A stretch of DNA of 54,225 bases. Source: Oceanobacillus polygoni. GTDB taxonomy: Bacteria > Bacillota > Bacilli > Bacillales > Amphibacillaceae. Made by a program: the position numbers and the translations under genes. Numbering within the stretch: position 1 is the first letter of the stretch; each line of letters opens with the position of its first letter. The notes under the pieces were generated by a model, which was not told the DNA's origin, did not search any database, and saw only the letters and a list, made by a program, of their open reading frames with translations. The stretch is taken from NCBI RefSeq assembly GCF_008304605.1, contig NZ_PIJY01000023.1, positions 76,806 through 131,030 of the forward strand, in the 5' to 3' direction. Of the stretch, positions 34,756-43,255 are shown in pieces.

Positions 34756-35832
34756 ATGGGAAACGCAGATGGAATGAACTATGCACCAAAAGGAAAGCCA
34801 AATCCTGTCGTTAAAGAAGGTGAGTTTCCGATTGCTGCAGCAGCATTAGACCATGGTCATATTAACGGAATGTGTAACGGATTAATAGAGGCAGGAGCAA
34901 CATTAAAATGGGTGTATGACCCAGATCCTGAAAAGGTCCAGAAATTTGTTGAACAATTTCCTGGAGTAGAGGTTGCATCATCACTCGAAGAAATTTTAAA
35001 TGATGAATCCATAAAATTAGTAGCAGCTGCAGCAATTCCGTCCAAAAGAAGTGCCTTGGGGAACAAGGTTATGAAGGCAGGTAAAGATTATTTTACGGAT
35101 AAAACGCCATTTACAACAATAGAGCAGCTTGAAGAAACAAAGCGTATCGTGGGGGAAACAGGACAAAAGTATATGGTTTACTTTAGCGAACGCCTTCATG
35201 TAGAAGGAGCTGTATTTGCTGGTCAGTTAATTAGCGATGGTGCTATCGGCCGTGTTATTCAGGTGACAGGCTTTGGTCCACATCGTCTAAATGCAGATAG
35301 TCGCCCAGATTGGTTCTTTAATAAAGAGCAATATGGTGGAATTTTATGTGATATTGGTAGCCATCAAATTGAACAGTTCTTGCACTTTACTGGAAATGAA
35401 AATGCGCGCATCTTGCATAGTAAGGTTGGAAACTATAACAACCCACAATATCCTGAGCTAGAGGATTATGGAGATGCTACACTTGTTGGAGACAATGGAG
35501 CAACGTTCTACTTCAAGGTAGATTGGTTTACACCAGATGGACTGTCGACATGGGGAGATGGCCGTACATTTATTACTGGAACAGAAGGTACGATTGAGAT
35601 TCGTAAATATGTTGATGTAGCACGGGAAGAAACAGGGAATCACCTTTACCTTGTCAACAAAGATGGCGAGAAACACTATGCCTTGTCAGGTGAAGTAGGA
35701 TTCCCATTCTTCGGTGAGCTGATCAAAGATTGTATCCATCGTACAGAAAATGCAATGACTCAAGCGCATGCCTTTAAAGCGGCTGAGCTATGCTTGAGGA
35801 CACAAGCGGAAGCGGTTCATATTACAAAATAA
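34756..35832 (+). CDS. Divergent Gfo/Idh/MocA family oxidoreductase
   Basis: 358 aa. The usual glycine-rich nucleotide loop is replaced by AAAALDHGHINGM (about 27-39), and the EKP lysine motif appears as TDKTPFTT (about 114-121). The second domain is standard, with GGILCDIGSHQIEQFLHF. It may therefore bind its cofactor differently, or serve a different reaction from the two other MocA proteins of the operon. AAAGGAGAAGG lies before the ATG; the terminator after it closes the operon. Confidence 0.85.
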   Translation: MGNADGMNYAPKGKPNPVVKEGEFPIAAAALDHGHINGMCNGLIEAGATLKWVYDPDPEKVQKFVEQFPGVEVASSLEEILNDESIKLVAAAAIPSKRSALGNKVMKAGKDYFTDKTPFTTIEQLEETKRIVGETGQKYMVYFSERLHVEGAVFAGQLISDGAIGRVIQVTGFGPHRLNADSRPDWFFNKEQYGGILCDIGSHQIEQFLHFTGNENARILHSKVGNYNNPQYPELEDYGDATLVGDNGATFYFKVDWFTPDGLSTWGDGRTFITGTEGTIEIRKYVDVAREETGNHLYLVNKDGEKHYALSGEVGFPFFGELIKDCIHRTENAMTQAHAFKAAELCLRTQAEAVHITK

Positions 35833-35838
35833 TGGAAT

Positions 35839-35875
35839 AATGCTGGTCACTATTTGTGATTAGCATTATTTTTTT
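35839..35875 (+). terminator. Terminator closing the MocA operon
   Basis: 12-bp stem (35839-35850 with 35856-35867, one wobble), TATTT loop, T run to 35875. Confidence 0.92.
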
Positions 35876-36006
35876 GCGTAAAAGTTCTATTTAAGAGGTT
35901 TAGCACAACCCACGTTGATGGAAGCAACTCTATTGATTGAACGAAGCCACAATAAATTTAAAAATGTTCAGAAAAAACTTTTAACGATAAAAAAATTTCA
36001 AAAGTC

Positions 36007-36061
36007 TTGATTTTACAAGCGCTTACATGTAAGATAATTATTAGTTAGTAGAGTAAACAAA
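36007..36061 (+). promoter_or_regulatory. First GPH symporter promoter, cre and degenerate operator
   Basis: TTGATT (36007-36012), 17-nt spacer, TAAGAT (36030-36035). The cre TACAAGCGCTTACA (36014-36027) begins two bases after the -35. A right operator arm AAACAAA (36055-36061) has a poor left arm. A second cre-like site follows at 36085-36098. Confidence 0.7.
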
Positions 36062-36233
36062 TTAATTGAAAGAATGCAAAAAAGTGAAAGCGATTAAATT
36101 GATTAGAAGCTAATATAGTAGGTATTCTAGGATCAATCAGTGTATATTTACTCTTTTTAAGAAAACAAATGAAAAGGCTAACAAAAAGGGGATTTTAAGC
36201 GTAGAATTAATAAAGATTACTTCTTTTATCCAA

Positions 36234-36254
36234 TTTGTTAGTTGGTTAAACAAA
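36234..36254. promoter_or_regulatory. Second ROK-type operator before the GPH symporter
   Basis: TTTGTTA-N7-AAACAAA, the 21-bp wide form seen at uxaC. It lies 137 bp before the start codon. Between it and the gene I see no other element; the full gap 35876-36391 contains no gene. Confidence 0.55.
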
Positions 36255-36391
36255 ATAATCAACAAACCCATATGATTTAAAATGTTAGAGTATTGCCATT
36301 ATTCATTATGTAAGCAATTTATATTGATTGATAGTTAAGTAGTTAAAACTTCTAATCTAGTATCAAAGACATATTCTTAGGAGGAATTAAA

Positions 36392-37810
36392 ATGAGTCAA
36401 GCTGCATTAAAAACACCTGAACAATCACCAAACGAGCTAAAACCATCCGTACGCCCATTTGGGATGAGAGATAAGATAGGTTATTTATTCGGTGATTTTG
36501 GAAACGATTTCTCTTTCATTCTTGTAAGTACCTTCTTAATGGTATACTATACCGACGTCTTCGGTATTAGTGCTGCAGCAGTAGGTACGCTTTTCTTAAT
36601 TGCCCGATTGTGGGATGCGGTTACAGATGTTCTCTGGGGGCGCTTTATCGACTCAAGAAAAACAACACCAAAAGGGAAATTTAAGCCTTGGATCTTTAGA
36701 ATGTCATTCCCGCTTGCTATAACTACGGTGTTACTTTTTCTTTATATTCCTGGTATGGGCGATGGCTTTTATTTAGCTTATGCTTATGTCACCTATATGG
36801 CATGGGCGGCACTATACGGAACGGTGAACATTCCATATGGTTCCATGGCTTCCGTTATGTCTAGTGACTCCACTGATCGTGCGGCACTATCTGGATGGAG
36901 AACAACGGGTGCTATGGCAGCGAATCTTGTTATTAGTGCAGGTGCACCACTCATTGTATTCGTGGATAATGAAGTTTCTGCAAGTCGCTTGTTCATGGTG
37001 GCTGTCATATTTGCCATTTTAGCTATTGCATGTTACATGGCTTGTGTAAATTTATCAACAGAACGTATTCAGCAACCAGAGAAGAAGCCTGGTGAAAAAC
37101 TGAGTTTTGTGACAACGGTCAAAGGTCTTTTGAAAAATAAGCCATTAATTACGCTCTTGATTGCTTCCTTATTATTTATGTTGACCATGATGCTTGTTGG
37201 TTCTATTAACGTATTTCTGTTCAAAGACTATTTTGAAAATGCAGCTCTTTTAAGTATATTTAGTTTACTTCAAAGTGGTGCCGTATTTCTTGCCATGCCA
37301 GCACTAACCCCGCTTGTAAAGCGTTTTGGTAAAAAAGAGCTTGGTGCAGCTGGAATGCTGATAGCAGGTACCGCTTATTTAATACTCTTTTTGATTCCAA
37401 ATATAACGTTACCAGTATTTTTCACGATCAATGCGATTGGGCTTTTCGGTTTTGCATTTTTCAACCTGATTATTTGGGCCTTCGTTTCAGATGCGATTGA
37501 CTATCAGGAATATTTAACTGGTTCCCGTGAAGATGGTACGGTTTATGCGGTGTATTCCTTCGCACGAAAAATTGGACAGGCGTTTGCAGGGGGACTTGCA
37601 GGATTCGCACTTACGTATGTCGGGTATAACTCAGGGGTTGCAACACAAGCACAAGAAGTGAAGGATGGAATTTATACGATAGCAACACTTGTACCAGCCA
37701 TTACTTACTTTGTTGTATTCCTTATTCTTGTATTTGCTTATCCACTTAATAAAAAACGTACGAAACAGCTTGAACTTGATTTAGCTGAAAAGAGAGAAGC
37801 AATGAAATAA
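36392..37810 (+). CDS. GPH-family sugar:cation symporter (MFS)
   Basis: 472 aa, 12 membrane segments. GPH (glycoside-pentoside-hexuronide) landmarks: the N-terminal KIGYLFGDFGNDFSF, DAVTDVLWGRFIDSR after segment two (cation-site Asp pair), WAALYGTVNIPYGSM, and DAIDYQEYLTGSREDGTVYAVYSF (about 367-390). It imports glycosides or hexuronides with Na+ or H+. Regulation by cre and a ROK-like operator links it to uxaC and GH3, so a glucuronide or xyloside is a fair guess. TAGGAGGAATT precedes the ATG. Confidence 0.93.
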   Translation: MSQAALKTPEQSPNELKPSVRPFGMRDKIGYLFGDFGNDFSFILVSTFLMVYYTDVFGISAAAVGTLFLIARLWDAVTDVLWGRFIDSRKTTPKGKFKPWIFRMSFPLAITTVLLFLYIPGMGDGFYLAYAYVTYMAWAALYGTVNIPYGSMASVMSSDSTDRAALSGWRTTGAMAANLVISAGAPLIVFVDNEVSASRLFMVAVIFAILAIACYMACVNLSTERIQQPEKKPGEKLSFVTTVKGLLKNKPLITLLIASLLFMLTMMLVGSINVFLFKDYFENAALLSIFSLLQSGAVFLAMPALTPLVKRFGKKELGAAGMLIAGTAYLILFLIPNITLPVFFTINAIGLFGFAFFNLIIWAFVSDAIDYQEYLTGSREDGTVYAVYSFARKIGQAFAGGLAGFALTYVGYNSGVATQAQEVKDGIYTIATLVPAITYFVVFLILVFAYPLNKKRTKQLELDLAEKREAMK

Positions 37811-37828
37811 GTGTTTGATTTTTACGGA

Positions 37829-37857
37829 GGTCCTCATTTAGGTGGGGGCTTTTTGTT
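37829..37857 (+). terminator. Weak terminator after the GPH gene
   Basis: AGGTCCTC and GGGGGCT can pair with wobbles; TTTTTG follows. Confidence 0.5.
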
Positions 37858-37949
37858 TTTAGCTGGCAAGTTAACGATCCAAAATATGCTAAGAAAAACG
37901 GAGCAGAAGGGACAAGAGGATGAAGCAACGTTTTGCATCTAGTTTATTT

Positions 37950-38014
37950 CTGCAAGGATAGTGTAAAAAAGTGCTATCTTAATGCAAAAATCTCCTTGGG
38001 GTTTATCGTATACT
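37950..38014 (+). promoter_or_regulatory. AraC-type direct repeats and promoter of the deacetylase gene
   Basis: Two consecutive 21-bp units (37950-37970 and 37971-37991). The first matches a unit of the site at 39976-39996 in 16 of 21 bases; both end in an A5 tract. A -10-like TATACT (38009-38014) follows with no -35, as expected for an activated promoter. The AraC gene at 39097 is the natural candidate binder. Confidence 0.65.
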
Positions 38015-38031
38015 TATAGTTAGTTAGATAT

Positions 38032-38045
38032 ATAAAGCGCTTGTA
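38032..38045 (+). promoter_or_regulatory. cre site before the deacetylase gene
   Basis: ATAAAGCGCTTGTA, cre-like with the CG core, 17-36 bp downstream of the -10, a roadblock position. Confidence 0.6.
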
Positions 38046-38085
38046 TTTTTCTGTAAGTCTAGGAATTAAAGAAGGAGGAGTAAAA

Positions 38086-38985
38086 ATGGAGATAAATCCG
38101 GTACTGAAGGATATGGGCTTTTCAGCAACGGATAAAGTAATGGTTATCCATGCTGATGACGTTGGAATTACACAGTCTTCAATTGATGCCTTTCAAGAAT
38201 TACTGGAATTTGGAACGATCTCTAGTGGTTCTGCTATGGTACCTGCCCCATGGTTCCCGGAAGCGGCAAAGCTGTTTAGGGAGAACCCAGACATCGACCT
38301 TGGTCTTCACTTCGTTTTAAATTGCGAGTACGAATCATACCGCTGGCGCCCAGTTTCAACGATGAGCAAGGAGTCAGGATTTGTCGATGAAAATGGCTAT
38401 TTTAAGCAAGATAAGCAAGAAGTAAGTCAAACTGCAAACCCTTCGTTTGTAACAGAAGAAATAGATGCACAGTTACAGGTTGCTCGCAATCTAGGAATGA
38501 AGCCAACACATGTGGATACACATTGTGGTATTCTATGGGCGCCTGATTATATGGATGCTTATGCAAACTTCTATAAGAAGCATGGGATTTTACCAGTATT
38601 ATTCAACATCGATCCAGATAATATTGACCCTGCAATTCAAGGCGCCATACAGGCATTTAATATGTCCACTGAAAAAATAGCAGCATTTGCTGAACAGAAG
38701 CTACCTATGGTTGATAGCATCACAGGTCTTCCTGTTGAGCATACGCATGATGTAGACGATCGCTTACAATTAGCAAAGCAAATTCTAGACAATGTAAAAC
38801 CAGGGAAGCTGACGCACTTTGCCTTTCACCCTTTAAAAGATACTCCAGAATCGCATGGATTACAGCGCTACTCTGGCGGAAGAATTGGAGATTACGAGGT
38901 ATTTATGCGAAAAGAGTTGAAAAATCATCTAAAAGAAAAAGGTATTCAGCTTGTAGGATATAAGGACATTATTCGATATATGTAA
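38086..38985 (+). CDS. YdjC/ChbG-family carbohydrate deacetylase
   Basis: 299 aa. Metal-site motifs of the family: HADDVGIT (about 18-25), DLGLHFVLNCE (about 69-79) and THVDTHCG (about 141-148). Family members deacetylate N-acetylated oligosaccharides such as chitobiose, but those in plant-sugar loci may act on other acyl groups. ATG at 38086 sits behind GAAGGAGGAG; the earlier frame from 38041 lies inside the cre site. It shares an AraC-type site with the second GPH symporter, so substrate uptake and deacetylation are probably co-induced. Confidence 0.9.
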   Translation: MEINPVLKDMGFSATDKVMVIHADDVGITQSSIDAFQELLEFGTISSGSAMVPAPWFPEAAKLFRENPDIDLGLHFVLNCEYESYRWRPVSTMSKESGFVDENGYFKQDKQEVSQTANPSFVTEEIDAQLQVARNLGMKPTHVDTHCGILWAPDYMDAYANFYKKHGILPVLFNIDPDNIDPAIQGAIQAFNMSTEKIAAFAEQKLPMVDSITGLPVEHTHDVDDRLQLAKQILDNVKPGKLTHFAFHPLKDTPESHGLQRYSGGRIGDYEVFMRKELKNHLKEKGIQLVGYKDIIRYM

Positions 38986-38991
38986 GCAGGT

Positions 38992-39027
38992 TCCAAGCAT
39001 TTACACAAATGCTTGGATATTTTTTTA
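38992..39027 (+). terminator. Terminator after the deacetylase gene
   Basis: TCCAAGCATTT (38992-39002) with AAATGCTTGGA (39008-39018), ACACA loop, T run 39021-39027. Confidence 0.93.
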
Positions 39028-39096
39028 TGTTATAATTTTCTTTGTATCATTAGACTTGATTATCCTCTTTAATCATAGATTTAAGGTGGTCTTGGG

Positions 39097-39834
39097 ATGG
39101 GAAAAAGTTTAGAATCAGGGCATAGAGACTATACAAAAAATCAACTTATTAAACAAAGTCATGCGCTTAGGGAAGGGTTTCTGTATGCGATTCAGACAGG
39201 GAATAAAGCAAAGGTTGATGAAGGAAAGCTACTTGTAAATCAGATATTAAAAGATGATTCTTTGGATATCCTGAAAAGAATTCCGGGGAATACGTTACGC
39301 TCCGTCAAAAACTTCCTCTTGTCACATAATACACTATATAGTTATAGTGCAGAGAAGGGTGGATTAAGTGCAGCACAGGCCCATTATATTTCAGAAAAGT
39401 ATGCGATTATGATTGAACATACGAATTCTATCTCTTTGCTAGAACATATCCACACGAACATGATAGATGAATACAGCGATATGTCGATTCGGTTTAAAGA
39501 AAATGAAAATGCTACCATTGTGGAAAAGGTAGAAAACTATATTGAAACGGACTTTGCAGAAGATGCTACCATTGAAGTGATAGCTCAGAAAATCCACGTG
39601 CATCCGTCACACCTCATGCGGACTTTTAAGAAGGAAAAGGGGATAACGATTAGTCGTTTTCGAAATCAAAAGCGAATTAAAGAGGCAAAGGAACTCCTGA
39701 AGCATTCGAATCTATCGATGACAGATATAGCACTAATTGTAGGTTTTAATAACTCTCAATATTTTTCGAGAATTTTTAAAGATGAAGAAGGTATAACGCC
39801 AAAGGAGTTTAAACAACATAGTAGTCTAATTTAA
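39097..39834 (+). CDS. AraC-family regulator with helical N-terminal domain
   Basis: 245 aa. The C-terminal 100 residues are a standard AraC DNA-binding domain (ATIEVIAQKIHVHPSHLMRTF, then MTDIALIVGFNNSQYFSRIFKDEEGITPKEF). The first 140 residues are predicted helical (LLSHNTLYSYSAEKGGLSAAQAHYISEKY) and not a cupin, so its signal differs from that of the other two AraC proteins here. It lies between two genes whose promoters carry matching 21-bp direct repeats, and I infer it activates both. A TATAAT near 39032 may be its own -10. Confidence 0.88.
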   Translation: MGKSLESGHRDYTKNQLIKQSHALREGFLYAIQTGNKAKVDEGKLLVNQILKDDSLDILKRIPGNTLRSVKNFLLSHNTLYSYSAEKGGLSAAQAHYISEKYAIMIEHTNSISLLEHIHTNMIDEYSDMSIRFKENENATIVEKVENYIETDFAEDATIEVIAQKIHVHPSHLMRTFKKEKGITISRFRNQKRIKEAKELLKHSNLSMTDIALIVGFNNSQYFSRIFKDEEGITPKEFKQHSSLI

Positions 39835-39877
39835 AGGCTTTATAGGATGTATTTAGTAGCATCTGATAGGGCCTTTT
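39833..39877 (+). terminator. Imperfect terminator after the AraC gene
   Basis: AAAGGC (39833-39838) with GCCTTT (39871-39876), interrupted inner pairing, then T7. Just downstream ATGTGTCA (39881-39888) and TGACACAT (39909-39916) form another stem. Confidence 0.7.
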
Positions 39878-39975
39878 TTTATGTGTCAAACCTCCAAATC
39901 TGCGAACCGTGACACATCCGTAAAGCGTATTTCGTTCCTCGATAACCGGGTGCTCTGCGCTTATCTTCTTGAATC

Positions 39976-40043
39976 ATGCAAGTTTAGTATAAAAACATGT
40001 AAGTTTAGGATAAAAATTTTACCCCTGATTCATGTACTATAAT
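39976..40043 (+). promoter_or_regulatory. Tandem 21-bp AraC-type direct repeats and promoter of the second GPH gene
   Basis: Unit one 39976-39996 and unit two 39997-40017 agree in 18 of 21 bases (ATGyAAGTTTAGkATAAAAA). A perfect TATAAT (40038-40043) follows 20 bp on and there is no -35 box: the unit next to the promoter occupies its place. This is the pattern of class II activation by an AraC protein. Confidence 0.75.
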
Positions 40044-40057
40044 AGTTAACCAAAACA

Positions 40058-40157
40058 ATAAAACGCTTTCAAATGGTTTTGTTTTAAAGAAATCCGCTAT
40101 AGGCACTTAATTAGTTTGTTTTGCAAATAAACTATAAATTTTATGAAAGCGAATTCA
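40058..40157 (+). promoter_or_regulatory. cre sites and ROK operator in the second GPH leader
   Basis: cre ATAAAACGCTTTCA (40058-40071); operator TTTGTTT-TGC-AAATAAA (40115-40131, flanked by matching TAG/CTA); second cre-like site TGAAAGCGAATTCA (40144-40157). All lie downstream of the -10, so they would act as roadblocks. Control by AraC, CcpA and the ROK repressor would converge here. Confidence 0.65.
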
Positions 40158-40211
40158 AATATGTAGAAGTGCCGGGATTTTAAGCGATAGATATAAATAG
40201 GAGGGGTAAAA

Positions 40212-41582
40212 TTGAAGAAACAAAGGAAATTTGGGATAAGGGACCAAGTTGGCTATGCATTAGGAGATATAGGTGGAAGCTTTGTTAATTTATACATCGG
40301 TGCGTTCTTCTTAGTATTCGCAACGTATGTTTTAGGGGTTAGTCCATATTTCATGGGAACGTTATTTTTAGTATCGCGAGTTTTTGATGCTTTTACAGAT
40401 GTAGTGATGGGAACCATTCCCGATCGTTGGAGAATAGGAAAGAGTGGAGATAAATTTCTGCCTTATATTAGCATTGCGAAATGGTTTTTAGCGGCTTCTT
40501 TGTTAGTATCTTTTGTTGATGTATCCAGTTTTTCAACAACGATGATTCATATATGGGTAGTTGTCGTCTATAACTTCTATGGAGTCGCTTATACTGCTGA
40601 TTCTATTCCTTATGGATCCTTAGCTGCGGTAATTACACGTGACCCAGTAGAAAGAACGAAATTGTCTCGTGCCCGGGCAATAGGCGGTATGATTGTTGGA
40701 ATGGGTGCATTATCAATTGTCCCGATGTTTGTTTACGATAGTGCTGGTAATGTAATCCCTGAAGGCTTTTTTAATGTAGCAATCGTATTTAGTATTTTAT
40801 CCTTATTATCTTATACTGCACTTGTACGGTTAACAACGGAACGGGTACGTGATGACAATCCAACTGGAAAGAAAATAGATTATAAATTCAAGGATGCATT
40901 AAAGGCTGCTCTCACAAATAGACCTTTAATCGGTATGATGATTGCTTCCATCGGCTCGTTACTTATTATCAATGGGGTAAATCAATTAGCTGCCATCGTT
41001 TTTGCAGAGTACTATAAAATGCCAAGTGCATTTACCATTAATTCTATCGTCAATATTACGATTGTAGTTATTCTATTCTTTAGCGTTCCAAAGCTGGTCG
41101 AAGTATTTGAAAAACGAAATTTAGTTATTGTCAGCTCTGCATTTAGTTTGATTGCAATAACACTATTGACCTTATTTACAATTGAAAATGTTTACGTATT
41201 TATTGCGCTATATAATATTGCTACACTTGGTTTAATGATTTTCGTTATGATTGTTTGGGCCTTGGTTACAGATTGTTTGGACTACACGGAATTGAAGACA
41301 GGCAGACGTTATGATGGAACGTTATTTTCTATCTACTCCTTTTCTAGGAAAGTTGGAATGGGTGTTGGTTCTGCTATCGGTAGTTATGCATTAGGTTGGG
41401 TCGGCTTTGTTTCGGGTGCTGAATCGCAATCGGCTGAAGTAGCAGCGAATATTTATCGCTTATACACAGGGCTCCCAATTATTGCATTTATCTTAATGTT
41501 AGTTGGTGTCGGTTTAATATTTAATTTAAATCGAACTAAAACAGACAGTATGTATGAAGAATTAAAAGAGAGAAGAGCTTGA
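40212..41582 (+). CDS. GPH-family sugar:cation symporter (MFS)
   Basis: 456 aa from a TTG start behind GGAGGGG; 12 membrane segments. GPH features: DQVGYALGDIGGSFVNLYIG, DAFTDVVMGTIPDR, AYTADSIPYGSLAA and TDCLDYTELKTGRRYDGTLFSIYSF (positions about 351-375). It is clearly a paralogue of the carrier at 36392, but under AraC as well as ROK/cre sites. The nearby YdjC-type deacetylase suggests an acylated or amino disaccharide as substrate. Confidence 0.92.
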   Translation: MKKQRKFGIRDQVGYALGDIGGSFVNLYIGAFFLVFATYVLGVSPYFMGTLFLVSRVFDAFTDVVMGTIPDRWRIGKSGDKFLPYISIAKWFLAASLLVSFVDVSSFSTTMIHIWVVVVYNFYGVAYTADSIPYGSLAAVITRDPVERTKLSRARAIGGMIVGMGALSIVPMFVYDSAGNVIPEGFFNVAIVFSILSLLSYTALVRLTTERVRDDNPTGKKIDYKFKDALKAALTNRPLIGMMIASIGSLLIINGVNQLAAIVFAEYYKMPSAFTINSIVNITIVVILFFSVPKLVEVFEKRNLVIVSSAFSLIAITLLTLFTIENVYVFIALYNIATLGLMIFVMIVWALVTDCLDYTELKTGRRYDGTLFSIYSFSRKVGMGVGSAIGSYALGWVGFVSGAESQSAEVAANIYRLYTGLPIIAFILMLVGVGLIFNLNRTKTDSMYEELKERRA

Positions 41583-41593
41583 GATAGCTTTTC

Positions 41594-41635
41594 AATTAAA
41601 CATGGGGTTCTCTAGCGGGAACATCATGTTTAATT
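41594..41635. terminator. Hairpin after the second GPH gene
   Basis: AATTAAACATG (41594-41604) with CATGTTTAATT (41625-41635), inner GTTC/GAAC. A short T run follows. Confidence 0.75.
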
Positions 41636-41797
41636 ACTTTTGTTAGTGAGCAGAGGAAATAGTAGTAGGTAGGAATATGAAAAGTAAACATAAAGTATGC
41701 AGCTCTTTAGCAACCCCACCTTCAATTAAAATGATTAGCCACACTACATATTTTCCTAGTATGATAAAGGCAACATCACATGAAGGGGGATATACAT

Positions 41798-42964
41798 ATG
41801 AATCCAATCAAAGAATTATCGGCAGCTGATTATAACGAGATTTTTGAGTTGTCCGAGTTTGCTTTTCAATACAAATTATCAGAAGTGGACTTATTGAAAA
41901 AAAAGGAAGAAGCTGAGCGACATACGATTTGGGGCTGGATGGAAGAAGGAAGTATTGCTGCGAAGCTTCATTTAATACCATTGTCCGTATATATTAATGG
42001 CAAGTCCTTCGACATGGGCGGTATTAGCGCTGTAGCAACGTGGCCAGAATATCGAAGAAATGGAATGGTAAAGCAACTGCTTGCACATGCCCTAAACCAT
42101 ATGAAGGAAAATGGTCAAATGCTGTCGTATTTACATCCGTTTTCGGTTCCATTTTATCGAAAATTTGGCTGGGAAGTTGCATTTGATAAAAAACACTACA
42201 CGATTCCAGTGGAAGCATTAAAACAGAAATGGAATGCAGCTGGCTATGTCCGAAGAACTCAAATGGATATCGAGCTTTTTCACTCCATTTATACAGATTT
42301 TGCTAAGCAGTTCAATGGACCGCTGACTCGTGATGAAAAATGGTGGAAGCAACGCGTTTTAGCGAAAGATGCGATGATGGTGGTTTGCTACGATGATAAT
42401 AATCGAGCAGAAGGCTATTTATTCTACAGTGTAAAAGATCGGGTTTTCGAAGTGGAGGAGCTTGTATATCGTTCATTAAATGGTCGGAAACTGCTTCTAA
42501 ACTTTATTGCTAATCATGATTCCATGGTAAAAGAGGTCAAGCTGACGGTTCCTGAAAAGGATAAATTACCATTACTGATTGGTGAGCCACGCTTTAAGCA
42601 AACAGTAGAACCATATTTTATGGCGCGTATTGTTGATGTACCAGGATTTTTGGCAAGCTATCCTTTTAATGAGGATTTACCGGATGCTACTTTGCTTCTG
42701 CATGTAGAAGATTGTTTTTTACCGGAGAACAGCGGGAGTTATGAAATAACTGTGGAAAATGGCGGTATTCGGATTGCTCAGTCGGACACGAATAGGCGCG
42801 AAGGAATTCACTGTAATGTTCAGGAACTTACCTCTATGCTTCTAGGTTATCGAAGACCACAGGAGCTAGCGGAAGTGGGACTTATACATGCGGATACACA
42901 TACGCTGGAAATAATAGAAAAGCTTATCCCAGTAAGCCAAACATATCTTACGGATTATTTTTAA
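41798..42964 (+). CDS. Eis-like GNAT N-acetyltransferase
   Basis: 388 aa, longer than a simple GNAT. The first domain has the acetyl-CoA loop region WPEYRRNGMVKQLLAHAL (about 86-103), followed by a second GNAT-like domain and a C-terminal SCP2-like part ending in an aromatic carboxy terminus (LTDYF), the plan of the Eis family. Eis proteins acetylate aminoglycosides or protein amines; the substrate here is unknown. ATG at 41798 fits AAGGGGGAT. It is outside the sugar regulon, with no cre or ROK site in front. Confidence 0.85.
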   Translation: MNPIKELSAADYNEIFELSEFAFQYKLSEVDLLKKKEEAERHTIWGWMEEGSIAAKLHLIPLSVYINGKSFDMGGISAVATWPEYRRNGMVKQLLAHALNHMKENGQMLSYLHPFSVPFYRKFGWEVAFDKKHYTIPVEALKQKWNAAGYVRRTQMDIELFHSIYTDFAKQFNGPLTRDEKWWKQRVLAKDAMMVVCYDDNNRAEGYLFYSVKDRVFEVEELVYRSLNGRKLLLNFIANHDSMVKEVKLTVPEKDKLPLLIGEPRFKQTVEPYFMARIVDVPGFLASYPFNEDLPDATLLLHVEDCFLPENSGSYEITVENGGIRIAQSDTNRREGIHCNVQELTSMLLGYRRPQELAEVGLIHADTHTLEIIEKLIPVSQTYLTDYF

Positions 42965-42971
42965 GCCATCA

Positions 42972-43016
42972 TACCGGAACCACCACGTCACGTGTCGAGA
43001 CGTGGTGGTTCCGGTA
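42972..43016. repeat. Perfect 18-bp GC-rich intergenic palindrome
   Basis: Arms 42972-42989 and 42999-43016 around ACGTGTCGA. It is much richer in GC than the surroundings and lacks a T run. It may be a terminator for the acetyltransferase gene or a copy of a palindromic repeat. Confidence 0.85.
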
Positions 43017-43120
43017 CTATATTCTTGCAATTCTTTAAACAGCCTGGAACTACTCTCTCAAAGCTAAAAAACCTACCTCGTCAACACATCAAACCAAACA
43101 AATTTTCCGTCCTCGCCACG

Positions 43121-43142
43121 TTTCGACAAATTCCCACAGTTC
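43121..43142. promoter_or_regulatory. Possible Spo0A box and shared motif upstream of the Yip1-like gene
   Basis: Read on the minus strand, 43121-43130 is TTTGTCGAAA, matching the 0A box. It continues into ATTCCCACAGTT, shared (with one base changed and one inserted) with 53301-53319. Presence of a box does not prove binding. Confidence 0.4.
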
Positions 43143-43255
43143 CATCTAGGGACTAATGTCCTGTTATAAGTCAAAAAAAACAAAATTCATAGAATTTCTG
43201 CAAATTGTAAGTTAAAATAAAATCACTATGGCAAGGAGAAAAGGGGTGGGGGTTT

